Below, piece by piece: positions 51,233 to 59,954 of a stretch of 64,000 bases of DNA. The position numbers and the translations under genes were made by a program. How positions within the stretch are numbered: position 1 is the first letter of the stretch; every line of letters begins with the position of its first letter. Where the stretch lies: the NCBI GenBank assembly GCA_002083655.1, contig MSXR01000018.1:775-64774 (forward strand). Reading direction: 5' to 3'. The stretch comes from Proteobacteria bacterium ST_bin14 (GTDB taxonomy: Bacteria > Pseudomonadota > Alphaproteobacteria > Sphingomonadales > Sphingomonadaceae). The notes beneath the pieces were generated by a model. The model was not told the DNA's origin. It was given only the letters and a program-made list of their open reading frames with translations, and did not search any database.

Positions 51233-52177
51233 TTATTGCTTTCGCCAAAGACTCGCCAGCTGCTGCGCCTCAGCAATTTGCGCGCGCGTCATCCTGGAGG
51301 CCACAAACGCGCGAGCCTGGGTCGCCTCACTTGATAGCTTAGCGTCGGTCGCTCCCGCACTACTTAAGCTGAACCATTTGTGTGCCTGAACATAATCTTT
51401 TGCAACATTTTGGCCGTTTAACAACATGATACCGAGATTATATTGTGCGTTGGGATGCCCGCGTTCCGATGCCTTGCGGTACCAAGTGGCAGCGGTGCCA
51501 TAGTTCTGCGGTACCCCTTTGCCTTCGGCGTACAACACGCCGAGATTGTACTGAGCGCCAACATCGCCCTGCTCAGCAGCTTTTCGGAACCACCCGGCCG
51601 CCGCAGCATAATCCTGTCCTACGCCTTCGCCCACCGCGTACACCAGACCAAGGTTATATTGAGCGTCGACATAGCCTTGCTGCGCCGCTTTGCCGAACCA
51701 AGCAACTGCAGCAGCATGATCCTTTGGGATGCCTTCGCCATTATTGTGCATCACGCCTAGGCTGTATTGCGCAGCGGCCGATCCTTGCTCAGCGGCCTTG
51801 CGAAACCAGCCAGCGGCGACAGCTTGATCTTTGGGAGCGCCTAGGCCGTTGCTGTACATGACACCAAGGTTGTACTGCGAGGCTAGGTGCCCTTGGTCCG
51901 CAGCCTGGCGGTACCAGCGGAGCGCAGCAGCGGAATCTTTCGCCACGCCCAGGCCCTTGGCGTACATCCTGCCAAGTTGATATTGTGCCCCGACGGCACC
52001 GTGGTCAGCCGCCTGGGTAAGCTGTGCGACATCATGTTGCCATTGCGCGCGCGCATTACCATCCGCGTGTCCCGCATCCTTGGTTAGGCGAGTCTTCCCG
52101 TCAGGTGCGGCCATCGCCAAGCTGTGATTCCAGCTCGTTACGACAAGTGCACAGGCTATTGCGGATCGGCCAATCAT
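51233..52177 (-). CDS. Exported Sel1-repeat protein
   Basis: This 314-residue protein has an N-terminal signal region (SAIACALVVTSWNHSLAMA) and six consecutive Sel1 (TPR-like) repeats of 36 residues. Each follows the pattern AQYNLGVMYxxGxGVxxD with AAxWFRKAAEQG, at about residues 60-280. Such solenoids bind other proteins in envelope or stress pathways. It starts nine bases after the stop of a MetX-like exported hydrolase, so the two are one transcript and perhaps partners. The near-identical repeats give 108-bp periodicity in the DNA, which could allow repeat-number change. Confidence 0.9.
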   Translation of the reverse strand: MIGRSAIACALVVTSWNHSLAMAAPDGKTRLTKDAGHADGNARAQWQHDVAQLTQAADHGAVGAQYQLGRMYAKGLGVAKDSAAALRWYRQAADQGHLASQYNLGVMYSNGLGAPKDQAVAAGWFRKAAEQGSAAAQYSLGVMHNNGEGIPKDHAAAVAWFGKAAQQGYVDAQYNLGLVYAVGEGVGQDYAAAAGWFRKAAEQGDVGAQYNLGVLYAEGKGVPQNYGTAATWYRKASERGHPNAQYNLGIMLLNGQNVAKDYVQAHKWFSLSSAGATDAKLSSEATQARAFVASRMTRAQIAEAQQLASLWRKQ

Positions 52178-52186
52178 GCGCCTTAT

Positions 52187-53311
52187 CTACTGCATTTGTC
52201 GGCGCGGGTAACTGGCCGCTTCGCCGAGTAGTTTCACAATGTCAGCTTTCCAGAATTTTGCCCATGTATGCGTACCGTGCCCCTTCGTGTCCGCGCTTGC
52301 AGGGATAAGGAGAAAGCGGGCTCGCGGCATGCGTTTCACATCCTCCTGCGCCAGGCCCAACTCGGGCGGATTGATGAAGTCATCAGCTGAGTTGATCCAA
52401 AGCACCGGTACTGTGACACGATCGAGCAACGGATATGGATTATAGGATCGCGACGACTCATACTGGTAGATGATGTCATTTGCGTCCTGCCCGCTGCCGC
52501 GCTGGGCAATGCCATCGGCTAACGCCTTCTCGGCCAGCTCACGGGTTGGATAGCGCGCTTGCAAGGCAACCGGATTGCCGCCGACCAGAATCGAAAGGTA
52601 ATTCGCCGTCCGCAATCCCTGGACGGGCTGGGTCTTGTAATTGCCGCCTTCCCAAAGCGGATCAGCCTTGATCGCGTCGACCACCATTTTGCGCCACATC
52701 CGGTTCCGCCCAGCGATTTCCCGGGTGTTGCAGGCAAAAGGCGCAAGCCGCTCTGCGAAGCCCGGATGGGTCGTTCCCCAGACAAACGCCTGCATGCACC
52801 CCATCGACGTGCCGATAATCAGCTTCAGATGCGATACACCCAGATGCTCGACAAGAAGGCGACGTTGGGCCTCCACCATGTCATCATAATCATAATGCGG
52901 AAACTGCATGCGCAGCCCGTCCGACGGCTTCGATGAATTTCCATGTCCGATATTGTCAGGCAGGATCACATATGTCGTGGCAAGATCGAATGGCGCATCG
53001 GGGCCAAACAGCTCGTCCGAAAATGCGGGATTGAGGAGCGACCGTCCTGAACCGCCAGTACCGTGCAGTCCCATGACGGCGTTGGTAATGCGCCCTGTGC
53101 GATCGCGAATGGGCGTGCCGAGCGTGGTATAGCCGAGCTTCAGTTCCGGCAGCGCCTCACCCGACCGGAATTTGAAGTTTTTGATGGTGTAGCTGCCCTG
53201 GACGTTCGGCCATTGCTTTACAGGTTGAGCGGCAGGTGTGGCGACCGGTTGTGTTTGCGCAGCGACTTGCGCGGCGGAAATAGCAAGCAAAACTGCGAGT
53301 AAGCGACGCAT
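52187..53311 (-). CDS. Exported MetX-like alpha/beta hydrolase
   Basis: This 374-residue protein has a signal peptide (MRRLLAVLLAISAAQVAAQ) and an alpha/beta fold similar to homoserine O-acyltransferases. The nucleophile Ser is in IGTSMGCMQAFVWG, Asp in WINSADDFINPPE and His in KGHGTHTWAKFW. True MetX enzymes are cytoplasmic, so an exported member is more likely a hydrolase of unknown substrate. It is the first gene of a two-gene unit with the Sel1-repeat protein. No methionine genes are nearby. Confidence 0.86.
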   Translation of the reverse strand: MRRLLAVLLAISAAQVAAQTQPVATPAAQPVKQWPNVQGSYTIKNFKFRSGEALPELKLGYTTLGTPIRDRTGRITNAVMGLHGTGGSGRSLLNPAFSDELFGPDAPFDLATTYVILPDNIGHGNSSKPSDGLRMQFPHYDYDDMVEAQRRLLVEHLGVSHLKLIIGTSMGCMQAFVWGTTHPGFAERLAPFACNTREIAGRNRMWRKMVVDAIKADPLWEGGNYKTQPVQGLRTANYLSILVGGNPVALQARYPTRELAEKALADGIAQRGSGQDANDIIYQYESSRSYNPYPLLDRVTVPVLWINSADDFINPPELGLAQEDVKRMPRARFLLIPASADTKGHGTHTWAKFWKADIVKLLGEAASYPRRQMQ

Positions 53312-53390
53312 CGGGAACGCTACCTGTTTTATGGTTCGGACTGCACCCTAATGTCAGCAGGGTCGACAAAAGTCAGCCATTCTGTGCCGA

Positions 53391-54248
53391 TCAGCCCTTG
53401 ATAGAAAAATCGAAGATGCGAGCGGTCAACGCTCCGTTGGCACCGCCCCCGGCGAGCGAGTAGATGAAGCCATACTCTCCTGGCTTGAGGGTTGCAGACG
53501 GTGTGACCTTAAAAACTCCGGGCCGGATCAGCTCATAGGTGAATGCCAGCCGGTCCTTGTCCATAACACCAGTCTTCGCACCACCGATGTTCATGCTGCC
53601 GACGCGAGCCTCACGCCTGCCCGACTTCTTAATCAGCTCAATCAGCGTGAATTCGCTCGGGGAGGTCACTGTCGCGGCAGTACCCGACGCCCAAGTCGCA
53701 ACCGTACCCTGGGTGGATTGATTGGACTCATCAAAGAAGAAGTAGAAGACGGGGGTAGTTATGGCCGTTTGGACCCGAGCCGTATCGTTTTGGATGGCGG
53801 CCTTGATGCTCATTGACGCAATTCCGCCCGTGAGTGCGTATCCAAATATGCCTCCAGTCTTTGCCTGGTTGGTCACCGTTGCGTCGATGCGGACCATGTG
53901 GGCCGCTTCCCGTTGATCGGCGAACAAGTAGACGCCAGCCGGGTGTGGGATCATTGGATCAGGAGACGTGGTCGAGCTCTGCGGGGCGGCTGCCTTAGGG
54001 TTTGATGCTTCGATCATCGCGGCAATGACGCGGCTCGAGACTCCCTTGGCCTTCAGTGTGAGTAATTGATCGGTCGATAGTTCAAAATTGGGTGTCGATG
54101 CTTTGATCTTGGCCACGATCGCTTCGTCGCCCAATCCCGCCGACGTCAGCGTGATCACGCTGTTGTTGTCGAGAGTTTCGGCGCTCGCAGGCGCAGGCGC
54201 TACGAGAGCGGCAGCGAGACATAGAGCGACTAAACTTGAGCGTTTCAT
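53391..54248 (-). CDS. Secreted protein of unknown function
   Basis: This 285-residue protein has a clear signal peptide (MKRSSLVALCLAAALVAPAPASA). A helical segment of about 60 residues follows (ITLTSAGLGDEAIVAKIKAS, STDQLLTLKAKGVSSRVIAAM), a pattern I have seen at the N terminus of several unrelated exported proteins. The rest is beta-rich (GVYLFADQREAAHMVRIDAT to IFDFSIKG) and I cannot name its domain. It lies 79 bp upstream of the MetX-like gene on the same strand, so it may belong to that transcript. Envelope location is inferred from the signal peptide only. Confidence 0.75.
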   Translation of the reverse strand: MKRSSLVALCLAAALVAPAPASAETLDNNSVITLTSAGLGDEAIVAKIKASTPNFELSTDQLLTLKAKGVSSRVIAAMIEASNPKAAAPQSSTTSPDPMIPHPAGVYLFADQREAAHMVRIDATVTNQAKTGGIFGYALTGGIASMSIKAAIQNDTARVQTAITTPVFYFFFDESNQSTQGTVATWASGTAATVTSPSEFTLIELIKKSGRREARVGSMNIGGAKTGVMDKDRLAFTYELIRPGVFKVTPSATLKPGEYGFIYSLAGGGANGALTARIFDFSIKG

Positions 54249-54329
54249 TGTGATTCCCCAATAATTTACCAGGCCCGTCTATTCCTATGACAGGAAACTG
54301 CAAGCTACAGATCGCCTCGCGGCTGGGCC

Positions 54330-54572
54330 TCACGGCATGCCATATCCTACGTTCTCAGGTGCCGTCATTCGGCTAAGCGCGCGCTTCGCATTCAGCCCGT
54401 CCAGAATGTAGCGAAATCCCGCGCCCTCCTCGCCAATCAGCGCGTCCGCCGGCAGCGCCAACCCGTCGAAAAACACTTCGTTCGTATCATGCTTGGCTGC
54501 GAACCCTCAGACGCGCGAACGCACGGCATCGCGAATCTCGGCAAAGTCGTCTCGTGCGGCTGGAATGGTCAT
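54330..54572 (-). pseudogene. Broken acyl-CoA dehydrogenase gene
   Basis: On the minus strand an ATG at 54572 overlaps the IclR gene stop as ATGA and reads RDDFAEIRDAVRSRV before a TGA. The same frame then continues as KHDTNEVFFDGLALPADALI, then GEEGAGFRYILDGLNAKRAL, ending at 54330. The first part is the usual N terminus of an acyl-CoA dehydrogenase. The second is its middle domain, so roughly 200 residues between them and the whole C-terminal domain are gone. It was once translated in step with the IclR regulator. The gap 54249-54329 holds nothing else. Confidence 0.75.
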
Positions 54573-55342
54573 GCGATCTTGGCCTTTGTCGAGGTGGAGC
54601 GTCGGCCGCTGGTGGCGGTGCCAAGCTGTTCGGCGAGCGCCTTCAGATCGCCGCCGATCCGCGAGACCTCACCGTCGCTCCGGGATCCAGCGAACATGGA
54701 GACTGAAACGCAGAACTCGGGCGGCTCACCCGACACAGCGGCGGCGAGCGAGGCGATACCCGCATGGCTCAGCCCGTCGTCGATGGCATATCCACGCGCC
54801 GCCGCCGCGATAATCTGCACGCGATAATCGGCTTCGGTTACCGGACGCTGCCAGCGCACGGCGGAAAAACGCCGGCGAATCTCGTCCTCCGACACATTCT
54901 GCGCGGCAGTGAGCGCGCGCCCGACCGACCCGCCGCCGATCGGCTGCCGCTGCCCCTCTTCCATATGGATGCGCGTGGCAGCGACATCCTCGCCAAGCGC
55001 GACGAGCTGAAGCCGGTCGCGGCCGGACACCCGCCACAATCCCACCGGGGCCAGCCAGTTGCGGGCGGCGTTTTCAAGCAATGGCCGCGCCAGCGCGACA
55101 AATCGCGCAGCGGCTTCGTTATCCCCGGCGACGATGCCCGTCCACGGTGGCGACAACGCGTAGCGCTTGCCCGAATGGGTATGGAGCACGCCTTCACCGA
55201 CCAACGTACGCAGCAGGCCCAGGCAACTGGATGGGCTGATGCCGCATGCCAGTGCAACTTCCGAAAGGGTCAGCGCACGGTCATCCGCGAGCACGCGCAT
55301 GATTGCGAAGGCCTGTACGACCGAAGAAACCGGCGCTCCCAT
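54569..55342 (-). CDS. IclR-family transcriptional regulator
   Basis: This 257-residue protein has an N-terminal winged helix (SSVVQAFAIMRVLADDRALTL in parts, SEVALACGISPSSCLGLLRTL) and an IclR effector domain (AARNWLAPVGLWRV, MEEGQRQPIGGGSVGRAL, GYAIDDGLSHAGIASLAA). It is divergent from the acyl-CoA catabolic operon (92-bp gap) and is the likely repressor or activator of that operon. On its own strand it was followed by a now broken acyl-CoA dehydrogenase gene. The ligand is probably an acid or CoA ester of the pathway, which is inference. Confidence 0.9.
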   Translation of the reverse strand: MGAPVSSVVQAFAIMRVLADDRALTLSEVALACGISPSSCLGLLRTLVGEGVLHTHSGKRYALSPPWTGIVAGDNEAAARFVALARPLLENAARNWLAPVGLWRVSGRDRLQLVALGEDVAATRIHMEEGQRQPIGGGSVGRALTAAQNVSEDEIRRRFSAVRWQRPVTEADYRVQIIAAAARGYAIDDGLSHAGIASLAAAVSGEPPEFCVSVSMFAGSRSDGEVSRIGGDLKALAEQLGTATSGRRSTSTKAKIA

Positions 55343-55375
55343 GCAACCTTTCTATTTTCAACAGGATGAAATATC

Positions 55376-55393
55376 AATTCTCGATCTTGAATT
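55376..55393. promoter_or_regulatory. Candidate IclR operator
   Basis: AATTC (55376-55380) and GAATT (55389-55393) form an inverted repeat with an eight-base centre in the AT-rich 92-bp gap between the IclR gene and the catabolic operon. A nested TCGA pair flanks it. The location is right for a shared operator, but the arms are short. Confidence 0.3.
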
Positions 55394-55434
55394 TGTCGAT
55401 ACGAATATATAACCGGGTGACATTGGAGAAGGGC

Positions 55435-55572
55435 GTGACCGATATTCTCGAGGGCATGGGCGAAGGATGGACCGCGCAGGCCATCGCGGACGAGCTGATC
55501 CCTGCCTTTCGCTGCAGCTTCGCCCGCGCGGACGCGGTGTCCGCGAATGTCTTTCCCTACGACCCGATCTGA
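55435..55572 (+). CDS. 45-residue ORF leading the acyl-CoA operon, possibly a gene remnant
   Basis: A GTG at 55435 with GGAGAAGG just upstream opens a 45-residue frame (TDILEGMGEGWTAQAIADEL, then IPAFRCSFARADAVSANVFP). It ends nine bases before the acyl-CoA dehydrogenase start. I do not recognise it. It could be a true small leader protein or the fused ends of a deleted larger gene, which would fit the other truncated genes here. Its composition is like normal coding sequence. Confidence 0.4.
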   Translation: MTDILEGMGEGWTAQAIADELIPAFRCSFARADAVSANVFPYDPI

Positions 55573-55581
55573 GGATCCACG

Positions 55582-56757
55582 ATGCGCCAAGCGACCACCG
55601 GCATGGACCCCGATAGCTTCGAGCAATTCCTGGACCAGCTTCGTCGCTTCGTCCGCGAGCGGCTGATCCCCGCCGAGCGCGCGATCATGGAGAGTGATGA
55701 GATCCCGGCAGACATCGTGCGCGACATGCGCGAGATGGGGCTGTTCGGGCTGACCATCCCGGAGGAACATGGCGGCGCAGGCATGAACGTCCGCCAATAT
55801 GCGCGAACCATCCACACAATCAGCTATGCGATGCCGGCGTTCCGCTCGCTCATCTCGATCAACATCGGCATGGTCTGCTCTGCGCTCAAAAATGGCGGCA
55901 CCGAAGCGCAAAGGGCCGAATGGCTGCCGCGCCTCGCCGCCGGCGAGGTCGCCGCCTTCGGACTAACCGAGCCGGGGTCGGGCTCTGATTCGGCAGGGAT
56001 GCAAACCAGCGCCGACCGAGTTGATGGAGGCTGGGTGCTGAACGGCACCAAGCGCTACATCACGAACGCTCCCCAGGCGCGGGTCGCGCTCATCATGGCG
56101 CGGACCAGCAAGGAAAACCTGCCCAAGAACGCCCATGTCTCCGCGTTCATCGTGCCGATGGACATGGCCGGCGTCTCGGTGGGCAAGCCGGACAAGAAGA
56201 TGGGCCAGGCGGGCAGCGCAATCGCGGACATCATCCTGGAGGATGTGTTCGTGTCGGGCGAGGGATTGCTCGGCGGTGAGATCGGCAAGGGTTTCATCTT
56301 CGCCATGAAAAGCCTGGACAATGGTCGTATCTCGGTTGGCGCGGCGGCGACCGCCTATGCCCGTCGCGCGCTCGACAGCGCGCTTCGCTACGCCACCGAA
56401 CGCAAGGCGTTCGGCGAGGCCATTGCGAACTTCCAGCTGGTGCAGCAGATGCTCGCCCAAAGCGAGATTGAGATCTATGCCGCCGAAAGCATGATGGCCG
56501 ACGTAACCGCCCGAGCCGACGCGGGCGAAAACGTGCTGCGCCAGGCCGCTGCGTTCAAGGTCTTCGCATCGGAGATGTGCGGGCGCGTCGTCGATGCCTG
56601 TGTCCAGATCTATGGCGGCGCAGGATATCTTGCAGAATATGACGCCGAGCGATTTTTCCGCGATGCGCGCATCTACCGCATCTACGAGGGTACCACGCAG
56701 ATCCTCCAGCTGCAGATCGCAAAGCATATGCTGCGCGAATTCAACGACGGTATGTGA
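55582..56757 (+). CDS. Acyl-CoA dehydrogenase
   Basis: This 391-residue FAD enzyme introduces a double bond next to the thioester of an acyl-CoA. It has the family signatures GLTEPGSGSDSAGMQT (flavin contact), LNGTKRYITNA, RKAFGEAIANFQLVQQMLA and YGGAGYLAEYDAERFFRDAR, then the catalytic Glu in IYRIYEGTTQILQLQIA. Length and order are normal. Its TGA overlaps the start of the truncated CoA-transferase gene (ATGTGATG), and thiolase and a second dehydrogenase follow. It therefore belongs to a degradative CoA-ester pathway controlled by the divergent IclR protein. Confidence 0.93.
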   Translation: MRQATTGMDPDSFEQFLDQLRRFVRERLIPAERAIMESDEIPADIVRDMREMGLFGLTIPEEHGGAGMNVRQYARTIHTISYAMPAFRSLISINIGMVCSALKNGGTEAQRAEWLPRLAAGEVAAFGLTEPGSGSDSAGMQTSADRVDGGWVLNGTKRYITNAPQARVALIMARTSKENLPKNAHVSAFIVPMDMAGVSVGKPDKKMGQAGSAIADIILEDVFVSGEGLLGGEIGKGFIFAMKSLDNGRISVGAAATAYARRALDSALRYATERKAFGEAIANFQLVQQMLAQSEIEIYAAESMMADVTARADAGENVLRQAAAFKVFASEMCGRVVDACVQIYGGAGYLAEYDAERFFRDARIYRIYEGTTQILQLQIAKHMLREFNDGM

Positions 56758-57122
56758 TGTACAAGCTGCTCTGCGGTCTGTCGGCGATCGCGGCCCGCGA
56801 CCATGCCACGCTCGCCGTCCTGCTAGACGCAAAGGGGATCGTCCATTCGCGCTATCGCACGATGCTAGACGCCGCCAATGACCGCGTCCTGGTTGCCGAA
56901 AATCCGATCTTCGGCACGGTGGAGAACCCCAGCGGCGCCCACTATCCGGCCGCCGGTGCCTTCGCCACCATCCCGCAAATTGATCGGCAGCCGCCGTTAC
57001 CTGCGCCGCGAAACGGCGAACACTCCGAGCAGGTTCTAGCTGATCGCCTAGGCCTGCCGTCCAAACAGATCGCCCACCTGATAGACGCCGGCATCGTCGG
57101 TGTTCCTGCAACCGGGAGCTGA
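56757..57122 (+). pseudogene. Truncated CaiB/BaiF-type (family III) CoA-transferase
   Basis: Only about 121 residues remain of a family that normally has about 400. The segment IAARDHATLAVLLDAKGIVH and what follows (VAENPIFGTVENPSGAHYPA, QVLADRLGLPSKQIAHLIDA) match the C-terminal part of CaiB-like CoA-transferases. The CoA-binding N-terminal domain with its catalytic Asp is missing, so the product cannot work alone. The first six residues (MYKLLC) may be a deletion junction. The start overlaps the dehydrogenase stop and thiolase begins five bases after its stop, so the operon stayed continuous after the in-frame loss. Confidence 0.7.
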
Positions 57123-57126
57123 AGCC

Positions 57127-58341
57127 ATGTCACTGCGTCGCGCCGCCATCGTCACCCCGATCCGAACCGCCGTCGGCAAGTTTGGCGGCAGCCTCTCCTC
57201 AATGACCGCCGGAAACCTTGGTGCCGTGATCCTGAAGGCGCTGGTCGAGCGGACCGGGATCGATCCTGCCCGGGTCGACGACGTGGTCTTCGCCCAGGGC
57301 TATGGCAACGGCGAGGCGCCCTCGATCGGCCACTGGTCCTGGCTCGCCGCCGGCCTGCCGATGGAGGTGCCCGGCTACCAGCTTGATCGACGCTGCGGCT
57401 CTGGGCTGCAGGCGGTGGTGAATGCGGCGATGATGGTGCAGACGGGCATGTCGGACGTCGTCGTCGCCGGTGGCGTCGAATCGATGTCGAACGTCGAGCA
57501 TTACACCACCGACGTCCGCAAAGGCGTGCGCACCGGCAATCTGACACTCCACGACCGGCTGACCCGCGGACGCGTCATGTCGCAGCCGATCGACCGGTTC
57601 GGCGTGATCAGTGGCATGATCGAGACGGCCGAAAATCTGGCCAGGGACTATGCGATCACGCGCGAGCAGGCCGACGCCTTCGCGGTTCGAAGCCATCAGC
57701 GCGCGGCCGAGGCATGGCGCCGGGGCCTGTTCGACGACGAGTTGGTTCCCGTGTCCGTGCCGCACCGCAAGGGCGATCCCACCGTGTTCGCCCATGACGA
57801 GGGCTATCGTGCCGACGCAACCATGACGACGCTCGGCAAGCTGCAGCCGCTGGAGGGGGGCGTCGTGACAGCCGGAAATGCCAGTCAGCAGAATGACGCG
57901 GCGGCCGCATGCCTCGTCGTCGCGGAGGACAAGCTCGACGAACTCGGGCTGGAGCCGATCGCCTGGTTCCATTCCTGGGCGGCCGCCGGCTGCGACCCCA
58001 GCCGGATGGGCATCGGCCCGGTACCCGCCGTGGAGCGGCTGTTCGCGCGCACCGGGCTCGGCTGGGGTGACATCGACCTGGTCGAGTTGAACGAGGCGTT
58101 CGCGCCGCAGGTGCTGGCCGTGCTGAAGGGCTGGGGCTGGTCCGACGACGACGGCCGCAACGACATCCTCAACGTCAACGGCTCCGGTATCTCGCTTGGC
58201 CATCCGATCGGCGCGACCGGAGGGCGGATCCTCGCCACCCTGACGCGCGAAATCGTCCGCCGCGAAGGTCGCTACGGGCTGGAGACGATGTGCATCGGCG
58301 GCGGTCAGGGCATCGCCGCGATATTCGAGCGCGCGGCCTGA
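57127..58341 (+). CDS. Acetyl-CoA acetyltransferase (degradative thiolase)
   Basis: This 404-residue thiolase splits 3-ketoacyl-CoA with CoA. Both catalytic cysteines are present, in QLDRRCGSGLQAVVNAA and ETMCIGGGQGIAA. The conserved VELNEAFAPQVLAVL and GHPIGATGGRILATL motifs are also present. The first residues SLRRAAIVTPIRTAVGKFGG are typical. It lies between the truncated CoA-transferase and a long acyl-CoA dehydrogenase, whose GTG starts two bases after its stop. It would complete beta-oxidation of the pathway's acyl-CoA. Confidence 0.94.
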   Translation: MSLRRAAIVTPIRTAVGKFGGSLSSMTAGNLGAVILKALVERTGIDPARVDDVVFAQGYGNGEAPSIGHWSWLAAGLPMEVPGYQLDRRCGSGLQAVVNAAMMVQTGMSDVVVAGGVESMSNVEHYTTDVRKGVRTGNLTLHDRLTRGRVMSQPIDRFGVISGMIETAENLARDYAITREQADAFAVRSHQRAAEAWRRGLFDDELVPVSVPHRKGDPTVFAHDEGYRADATMTTLGKLQPLEGGVVTAGNASQQNDAAAACLVVAEDKLDELGLEPIAWFHSWAAAGCDPSRMGIGPVPAVERLFARTGLGWGDIDLVELNEAFAPQVLAVLKGWGWSDDDGRNDILNVNGSGISLGHPIGATGGRILATLTREIVRREGRYGLETMCIGGGQGIAAIFERAA

Positions 58342-58343
58342 CC

Positions 58344-59954
58344 GTGGCAGGCGCACACGCGGCAATGGACCGGCATCTTGCCGCTGCGCAGGCCTATCTT
58401 GCCGTCGCGCAGCGAGCGCTGGCCGACCGCCTCGCCGCAGCGCCCATCGACAAGGTGCAGCGCGCCGCTCACGGCTTTGCCTGGGTTGCGACCACCGTCT
58501 CAGCGCTTGAGGCGACGCGCGACTGGCTGCGCCGGTGCGACGGCACGAACCCACTCGACGCAAACGTCGCGGCGCTGATCTTCGCAGAAGGGCTAGGCCA
58601 GCTCGTGGGCGGCCTGCCGATGGGCCAGAACGAGATGTTTCGTGCGGCCGACCTCGGCCTGGGTTCGGCGGCCCGGGCACTTGCCGACGCCTGTGCGGAC
58701 CTGCTCGACGCCGATGGTGCGGCGGTGCGCGCCGAGGTTGGCGCCGCGCTCGCGCAGGGACAATGGCCCACGGAAACGCTCGGCGACCCTGAACTGGATG
58801 CTATCCGCGACCAGTTCCGTCGCTTCACGAATGCAGAGATCATCCCGCACGCGCATCGCTGGCACCTCGCCAACGCGCTGATCCCGGACGCCACCATCAC
58901 GGCAATGGCGGACCTCGGCACGTTCGGCGTGTGCATCGACGAGCGCTACGGCGGCCTCGGCCTCGGCAAGCTTGTCATGTGTATCGTCACGGAGGAACTA
59001 TCGCGGGGCTGGATCGGCGCGGGCTCGCTCGGAACCCGCTCGGAGATCGCTGGCGAACTTATCGGGCTGGCCGGCACGGAGGCGCAGAAGGCCGAATGGC
59101 TGCCCCGCATCGCCAGCGGCGCGGTGCTGCCGACCGCGGTGTTCACAGAGCCTGACGTGGGGTCCGACCTGGGATCCCTGCAGACTCGCGCGCGGCGCAA
59201 AGAAGACGGCGCCTGGGTCATCGATGGCGCGAAGACATGGATCACCCACGCCGCTCGATCGGATCTGATGACGCTTCTGGCACGCACGGTGCCCAGCGAG
59301 AGCGGCTATGCCGGCCTGTCGATGCTGCTGGTGCCCAAGCCGCGTGGCACCGAAGACGATCCATTTCCCGCAGCGGGGATGACGGGCAGCGAGATCGACG
59401 TGCTCGGTTATCGCGGCATGCGCGAATATGCGCTGCAATTCGATGCCATGCACGCGCCCGCGGACGCCCTGCTGGGCGGCGAGCACGGTCAGGGATTCAA
59501 GCAACTGATGCAAACCTTTGAGGGCGCTCGCATCCAGACCGCCGCCCGTGCCGTTGGGGTGGCGCGCCGCGCACTGGAACTCGCGCTCGACTACGCCATG
59601 TCGCGCCGGCAATTCGGCAAGGCGATCATTCATTTTCCAAGAGTTTCGGACAAGCTGGCGATGAGTCTTGCCGATTTCGTCGCGACGCGCGAACTGACCT
59701 ATGCTGCGGCGCGCGCAAAGGATTCGGGCAAACGGTGCGACATTGAGGCGGGCATGGCGAAGTTGTTGGGCGCACGCGCCGCCTGGTCGAATGCCGATGC
59801 CGCGTTGCAGGTGCACGGCGGCAACGGCTATTCGCTGGCGTACGAGATCAGCCGGGTGCTGTGCGACGCGCGCATCCTCAACATCTTCGAAGGTGCCGCC
59901 GAAATTCAGGCGCAGGTGATCGCGCGTGGGCTCATGGGCAGGCGTAACGGATAA
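58344..59954 (+). CDS. Long acyl-CoA dehydrogenase, methylsuccinyl-CoA dehydrogenase-like
   Basis: This protein of about 536 residues has an extra N-terminal helical domain of roughly 150 residues (AQAYLAVAQRALADRLAAAP to QNEMFRAADLGLG). A full acyl-CoA dehydrogenase follows (AVFTEPDVGSDLGSLQTRAR, WVIDGAKTWITHAARSDLMT, RRQFGKAIIHFPRVSDKLAM, NIFEGAAEIQAQVIARGL). The extension and the segments IPHAHRWHLANALIPD and GQGFKQLMQTFEGARIQTAA closely resemble (2S)-methylsuccinyl-CoA dehydrogenase of the ethylmalonyl-CoA pathway, as I remember it. No other ethylmalonyl pathway genes are here, so a branched dicarboxylic or related CoA ester is equally possible. GTG 58344 is the chosen start; ATG 58365 is an alternative. 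Confidence 0.85.
   Translation: MAGAHAAMDRHLAAAQAYLAVAQRALADRLAAAPIDKVQRAAHGFAWVATTVSALEATRDWLRRCDGTNPLDANVAALIFAEGLGQLVGGLPMGQNEMFRAADLGLGSAARALADACADLLDADGAAVRAEVGAALAQGQWPTETLGDPELDAIRDQFRRFTNAEIIPHAHRWHLANALIPDATITAMADLGTFGVCIDERYGGLGLGKLVMCIVTEELSRGWIGAGSLGTRSEIAGELIGLAGTEAQKAEWLPRIASGAVLPTAVFTEPDVGSDLGSLQTRARRKEDGAWVIDGAKTWITHAARSDLMTLLARTVPSESGYAGLSMLLVPKPRGTEDDPFPAAGMTGSEIDVLGYRGMREYALQFDAMHAPADALLGGEHGQGFKQLMQTFEGARIQTAARAVGVARRALELALDYAMSRRQFGKAIIHFPRVSDKLAMSLADFVATRELTYAAARAKDSGKRCDIEAGMAKLLGARAAWSNADAALQVHGGNGYSLAYEISRVLCDARILNIFEGAAEIQAQVIARGLMGRRNG

Noticed and set aside
52187..53311. Homoserine O-acetyltransferase MetX
   Set aside because: The protein has a signal peptide and no methionine-synthesis neighbours, so only the fold, not the metabolic role, can be assigned.
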